This document shows positions 1 to 6,093 of a stretch of 6,093 nt of DNA, piece after piece (within the stretch, counting starts at the first letter, position 1; every line of letters begins with the position of its first letter). Below the pieces are notes generated by a model. It worked only from the letters and a program-made list of their open reading frames with translations, was not told where the DNA came from and did no database searches. This stretch comes from Gemmatimonadales bacterium. GTDB taxonomy: Bacteria > Gemmatimonadota > Gemmatimonadetes > Gemmatimonadales > GWC2-71-9. The stretch lies in the NCBI GenBank assembly GCA_025924275.1, contig JAICEH010000129.1, positions 1 to 6,093 of the forward strand, read 5' to 3'. The position numbers were made by a program, and so were the translations under genes.

Positions 1-109
1 CCCGCCATCTGGCCATCCAGCCCGCACCCCGCTAGCCTTCCACGCACAACCGAGTTCCGTGGCGATTTGCGCTGATTGCGGCCACGTTAAACAAACCGCT
101 AAAACGCCC
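1..109 (+). other. Leader region upstream of metH, no gene seen
   Basis: No convincing coding sequence ends or begins here. The stretch 59-109 is open in the metH frame from a GTG at 59, but it does not look coding. Of the 16 codons after that GTG only 8 end in G or C, with codons such as ATT, GAT, GTT, AAA and CAA, whereas nearly every codon of metH ends in G or C. Local GC at 61-109 is about 55%. I read this patch as promoter or 5' untranslated DNA. A weak sigma70-like pair, TTGCGG (76-81) and TAAAAC (100-105) with 18 bp between, can be drawn. If used, it would give an almost leaderless metH transcript. I see no cobalamin or SAM riboswitch, and there is too little room for one inside the window. 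Confidence 0.5.
32..47 (+). promoter_or_regulatory. Promoter-like motif upstream of metH
   Basis: The 16-bp block CTAGCCTTCCACGCAC closely matches CTATCTTCCCCGCAC at 5754-5768, upstream of the acyl-CoA dehydrogenase gene. They differ by one gap and two substitutions. The TA...TT core resembles a -10 element. It lies 78 bp before the preferred metH start and 27 bp before the alternative GTG at 59. No clear -35 box is visible. The promoter role is inferred from this single pairwise match plus position. Confidence 0.25.
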
Positions 110-3811
<3,702 letters not shown>

Positions 3812-3816
3812 GACGC

Positions 3817-3841
3817 GACTCGTGACTCGTGACTCGTGACT
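3817..3841 (+). repeat. GACTCGT heptamer tandem repeat, 3 copies plus GACT
   Basis: Three perfect head-to-tail copies of GACTCGT (3817-3823, 3824-3830, 3831-3837) are followed by a partial GACT. The array fills the spacer between metH and the next gene and extends 6 bases into the latter. Each unit junction creates a GTGA, so GTG triplets fall at 3822, 3829 and 3836 in three different frames. Only the last opens the long downstream frame. Confidence 0.95.
3822..3839 (+). other. Possible five-codon mini-ORF inside the heptamer array
   Basis: GTG ACT CGT GAC TCG TGA. This tiny frame starts 8 nt after the AGGA at 3810-3813, and its TGA overlaps the GTG start of the next gene in a GTGA arrangement. 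That geometry is typical of termination-reinitiation coupling, so it could deliver ribosomes to the distant start. It may equally be an accident of the repeat. The similar frame from GTG 3829 ends at TGA 3841-3843. Confidence 0.2.
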
Positions 3842-5701
3842 GACCTCCGCGACCTGCTGCACGACGGCCGCGCCCACGTGGCCGACGGGGCCATGGGCAC
3901 GATGCTCTACGGCCGGGGCATCTTCCTCAACGTCTGCTACGACGAGCTGAACCTCCGGCAGCCGGAGCTGGTCCGGGCCATCCACGCCGAGTACGTGGAC
4001 GCGGGCGCGGAGCTGCTCGAGACCAACACCTTCGGCGCCAACCCGGTGAAGCTGGCGGGGTACGGCCTGGCGGCCGTCACCGAGCAGCTGAACGCCGCCG
4101 CCGCCCGGCTCGCCCGCGAGGCCGGCGGCGACCGCGCCCTCGTCCTGGGCGCCATCGGCCCGCTGGGACTCCGGGTGGAGCCGTTCGGGGAGACCGGCGT
4201 CGAGGAAGCGCGGGCCGCCTTCCGCCGGCAGGTCGCGGGCCTGCTCGAGGGCGGCGTGGACGGCTTCCTGCTCGAGACCTTCGCCGACGTGAACGAGGTC
4301 GCGGCCGCCCTGCGGGCCGCCCGGGACCTCTCCGACCTCCCGGTGCTCGCCCAGATGACCGTCGGGGAGGCCGGGGTCACCGCCTACGGGACCGCACCGG
4401 CGGCGTTCGGCCCGGAGCTCGAGGCCCTCGGCGCCGATGCGATCGGCGTCAACTGCTCCGTGGGCCCGCAGGGAGTGCTGGAGGCGATCGAGGCCCTGGC
4501 GGCGGTCGTGCGCGTCCCGCTCACCGCGATGCCGAACGCCGGACTCCCCCGCGAGGTGGGGGGCCGCCAGATGTACCTCGCGAGCCCGGAGTACTTCGCC
4601 AGCTATGCCCGGCGGATCGTCGAGGCCGGGGCCCGCATCGTGGGCGGCTGCTGCGGCACCACCCCGGCCCACATCCGGGCCGCGGCGGGCTTCGTCCACA
4701 GCGTCTCGCCCCGGCACGCCCCGCCGACCACCGTGGCTCCGCCCGCGGTCGCGGAGGCGCTGGAGCCGGTCCCGCTCGCCGAGCGTTCGCGGCTCGGCGG
4801 CCGGCTGGCGCGGGGGGAGTGGATCCGCACGGTGGAGATCGTGCCGCCGCGCGGCACCGACCCGGCACCGATGCTGGCCCAGGCCCGCGCCCTCGCGGCC
4901 GGCGGCGTACACGCGGTCAACGTGCCCGACGGGCCGCGCGCGGCCAGCCGGATGGGCGCGCTCCTCTCCGGCCTGCTCATCGCCCGCGAGGCCGGGATCG
5001 AGCCGGTGGTGCACTACGCCTGCCGGGACCGGAACCTCCTCGGGATGCTCTCCGACCTGCTGGGCGCCGCCGCGTCGGGCCTCACCAACCTCCTCATCGT
5101 CACCGGCGACCCGCCGAAGATGGGGCCCTACCCCGAGGCGACCGCCGTCTTCGACATTGACTCGATCGGCTTGGTGAACCTGGTGGCCGGCCTGAATCGC
5201 GGCCTCGATCCCGGCGGCAACGCCCTCGGCGGGCAGACCCGGTTCGTGATCGGCGTCGGCGTGAACCCCACCGCCCACGAGCTGGAGCGCGAGCTCGGGC
5301 GCTTCCGCTGGAAGGTCGAGGCCGGGGCGGAGTTCGCCGTCACCCAGCCGGTCTTCGACCTCGAGCAGTTCGACCGGTTCCTCGACCGGATCGCCGGGTG
5401 GGAGATCCCGGTGGTCGCCGGCATCTGGCCGCTGGTGTCGCTCCGGAACGCCGAGTTCCTCGCCAACGAGGTGCCCGGCGTGCGGGTGCCGCCGGCCGTG
5501 CTCGACCGGATGCGTCGCGCCAGCGGGGCGGGCCGCGAGGCGGCGCTCGCCGAGGGCGTCGCGATCGCCCGGGAGATGCTCGAGGCCGTTCGCGAGAGGG
5601 TGCGCGGGGTACAGGTCTCGGCACCCTTCGGGCGGGTGGAGGTGGCCCTGCAGGTCCTCGAGGGGAGCGGGGAGCGGGGAGCGGGGAGCGGGACAGGCTG
5701 A
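3836..5701 (+). CDS. Bifunctional homocysteine S-methyltransferase / methylenetetrahydrofolate reductase
   Basis: A 621-residue fusion of the B. subtilis YitJ type (about 612 residues). Residues about 1-290 form a zinc homocysteine methyltransferase barrel with DGAMGTMLY, ETNTFGAN, Cys207 in GVNCSVG, and Cys272-Cys273 in GGCCGTTP. A linker (about 290-325) leads to an FAD-dependent methylenetetrahydrofolate reductase barrel (about 328-605). There Glu334 in VEIVPPRG, the HYACRDRN segment, Asp425 in VTGDPP and Gln504 in TQPVFD match positions conserved in MetF. The reductase makes 5-methyl-tetrahydrofolate, the substrate of the MetH encoded just upstream. The methyl donor of the first domain cannot be told from sequence; S-methylmethionine or a corrinoid/folate donor are options. 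The GTG start gives the expected length and sits in a heptamer array far from the only Shine-Dalgarno. The last 12 residues (610-621, Gly/Ser/Glu/Arg/Ala-rich) are mostly encoded by another heptamer array and are probably not part of the fold. Confidence 0.94.
   Translation: MTDLRDLLHDGRAHVADGAMGTMLYGRGIFLNVCYDELNLRQPELVRAIHAEYVDAGAELLETNTFGANPVKLAGYGLAAVTEQLNAAAARLAREAGGDRALVLGAIGPLGLRVEPFGETGVEEARAAFRRQVAGLLEGGVDGFLLETFADVNEVAAALRAARDLSDLPVLAQMTVGEAGVTAYGTAPAAFGPELEALGADAIGVNCSVGPQGVLEAIEALAAVVRVPLTAMPNAGLPREVGGRQMYLASPEYFASYARRIVEAGARIVGGCCGTTPAHIRAAAGFVHSVSPRHAPPTTVAPPAVAEALEPVPLAERSRLGGRLARGEWIRTVEIVPPRGTDPAPMLAQARALAAGGVHAVNVPDGPRAASRMGALLSGLLIAREAGIEPVVHYACRDRNLLGMLSDLLGAAASGLTNLLIVTGDPPKMGPYPEATAVFDIDSIGLVNLVAGLNRGLDPGGNALGGQTRFVIGVGVNPTAHELERELGRFRWKVEAGAEFAVTQPVFDLEQFDRFLDRIAGWEIPVVAGIWPLVSLRNAEFLANEVPGVRVPPAVLDRMRRASGAGREAALAEGVAIAREMLEAVRERVRGVQVSAPFGRVEVALQVLEGSGERGAGSGTG
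5662..5692 (+). repeat. GGGGAGC heptamer tandem repeat, 4 copies plus GGG, inside coding end
   Basis: Four perfect GGGGAGC units (5662-5689) are followed by GGG. They encode nearly all of the C-terminal tail of the preceding enzyme. Because 7 is not a multiple of 3, the unit is read in rotating frames (GSGERGAGSG). Four G4 runs separated by AGC fit the canonical G-quadruplex pattern on the sense strand and in mRNA (5662-5686). Confidence 0.95.
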
Positions 5702-5749
5702 CCGCGGGGGCGGGGCGGCCCGCTCCCCTCTCCCCGCTCCCCGCTTCCC
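5662..5749 (+). terminator. Very strong 31-bp stem-loop around the stop codon, terminator-like
   Basis: The G-rich array (5662-5692) pairs with the C-rich segment 5719-5749: 29 Watson-Crick pairs, one G-U and one mismatch out of 31. The 26-nt loop (5693-5718) holds the TGA stop at 5699-5701. No long U tract follows, only TCTATCTT at 5753-5760, so classical intrinsic termination is uncertain. The hairpin could instead stabilise the mRNA 3' end or pause polymerase. The 5' arm is translated, so ribosomes would melt it until they release. Confidence 0.5.
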
Positions 5750-5753
5750 GGGT

Positions 5754-5768
5754 CTATCTTCCCCGCAC
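5754..5768 (+). promoter_or_regulatory. Promoter-like motif upstream of the acyl-CoA dehydrogenase
   Basis: CTATCTTCCCCGCAC includes TATCTT (5755-5760), a 4-of-6 match to the sigma70 -10 box, and closely resembles the block at 32-47 before metH. It lies 65 bp before the ATG, directly after the terminator-like hairpin, which is a sensible place for a new promoter. No -35 box is recognisable; the 17-bp upstream position falls in the C-rich hairpin arm. Function is inferred. Confidence 0.3.
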
Positions 5769-5786
5769 GCTCGCCGTCCCATCCCC

Positions 5787-5811
5787 GACCCTCGACCCTC
5801 GACCCTCGACC
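5787..5811 (+). repeat. GACCCTC heptamer tandem repeat, 3 copies plus GACC
   Basis: Three perfect GACCCTC units (5787-5793, 5794-5800, 5801-5807) and a partial GACC end 7 bp before the ATG at 5819. The array is pyrimidine-rich and takes up the place where a Shine-Dalgarno would be expected. It shares unit length and the GAC-C- pattern with the GACTCGT array before the previous gene. Confidence 0.95.
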
Positions 5812-5818
5812 GGTCCCC

Positions 5819-6093
5819 ATGTCCGACCTCGCCACCGCGGCCACTCCCCTGACCCATCTGTCCGAGGAAGAGGCGATGTTCCGCGACGCCGTCCGCGAGT
5901 TCGCCGCGACGGAGGTCGGTCCGTACGTGCACGAGATGGACGAGGCCGGCAGGTTCCGGGGGGAGATCATCCCGAAGTTCTTCGAGCTCGGGCTGATGGG
6001 GATCGAGATCCCGGAGCGCTTCGGCGGCGCCGGCGGCAACATCTTCCTCGCGGTCCTCGCCATCGAGGAGCTCGCCCGGGTGGACGCCTCCGC
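5819..6093 (+). CDS. Acyl-CoA dehydrogenase, N-terminal part (cut by window end)
   Basis: An open frame of 91 codons from ATG 5819 that continues past the window. The visible part is the all-helical N-terminal domain of an FAD acyl-CoA dehydrogenase: LSEEEAMFRDAVREFA, then EVGPYV, a GLMGIEIPERFGGAG segment and the IEELARVDAS helix. The pattern is closest, from memory, to short/branched-chain (2-methylbutyryl-CoA type) dehydrogenases. Such enzymes oxidise acyl-CoA to 2-enoyl-CoA and pass electrons to electron-transfer flavoprotein, in branched-chain amino acid or fatty acid breakdown. The catalytic glutamate and most of the FAD site lie outside the window, so substrate class is uncertain. No purine-rich ribosome site precedes the ATG (GGTCCCC and a pyrimidine heptamer array instead). 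A hairpin and promoter-like motif upstream suggest independent transcription. Confidence 0.92.
   Translation, partial: MSDLATAATPLTHLSEEEAMFRDAVREFAATEVGPYVHEMDEAGRFRGEIIPKFFELGLMGIEIPERFGGAGGNIFLAVLAIEELARVDAS

Noticed and set aside
1..109. Cobalamin or SAM riboswitch before metH
   Set aside because: No B12-box-like or S-box-like conserved elements are visible, and the available leader is too short for a complete cobalamin riboswitch.
3817..5811. Tandem repeats as a CRISPR array or mobile element
   Set aside because: Units are 7 bp with no spacers, no cas genes, no transposase and no target-site duplications are present.

Overview
The window is very GC-rich (roughly 70% or more), with G or C at nearly every third codon position. 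It carries three same-strand genes that all lie in the same reading frame. The layout is a full-length cobalamin-dependent methionine synthase (metH, 110-3811), then a fused homocysteine S-methyltransferase/5,10-methylenetetrahydrofolate reductase (3836-5701), then the 5' end of an acyl-CoA dehydrogenase gene cut by the window edge (5819-6093). The codon usage, the lack of good Shine-Dalgarno sequences and the heptameric repeats at gene borders suggest an environmental high-GC bacterium. Gemmatimonadota or a similar soil phylum is my best guess, but the sequence alone does not prove taxonomy.

Region by region: 1-109 is a leader with no convincing gene, and it contains a promoter-like motif and an AT-richer patch just before metH. 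metH looks intact, with its homocysteine, folate, cap/B12 and reactivation domains all present. A 24-bp spacer made mostly of a 7-bp tandem repeat leads into the second gene, whose GTG start lies at the junction of the last full repeat copy and the trailing partial one. The 3' end of the second gene runs into another 7-bp array (G-rich). That array pairs with a C-rich mirror copy after the stop codon to form a 31-bp stem. A 117-bp spacer with a promoter-like motif and a third 7-bp array precedes the acyl-CoA dehydrogenase.

The first two genes form a methionine/one-carbon module. The reductase half of the second protein makes 5-methyl-tetrahydrofolate, MetH passes that methyl group through cobalamin to homocysteine, and the second protein brings its own zinc-type homocysteine methyltransferase domain. 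The acyl-CoA dehydrogenase resembles the short/branched-chain type. It is probably a separate transcription unit, because a strong hairpin and a promoter-like motif lie in between.

The genes belong to known families. The unusual part is the junctions: three different heptamer arrays, one at each gene border, occupy a translation start region, a C-terminal coding end with a terminator-like hairpin, and a ribosome-binding region.
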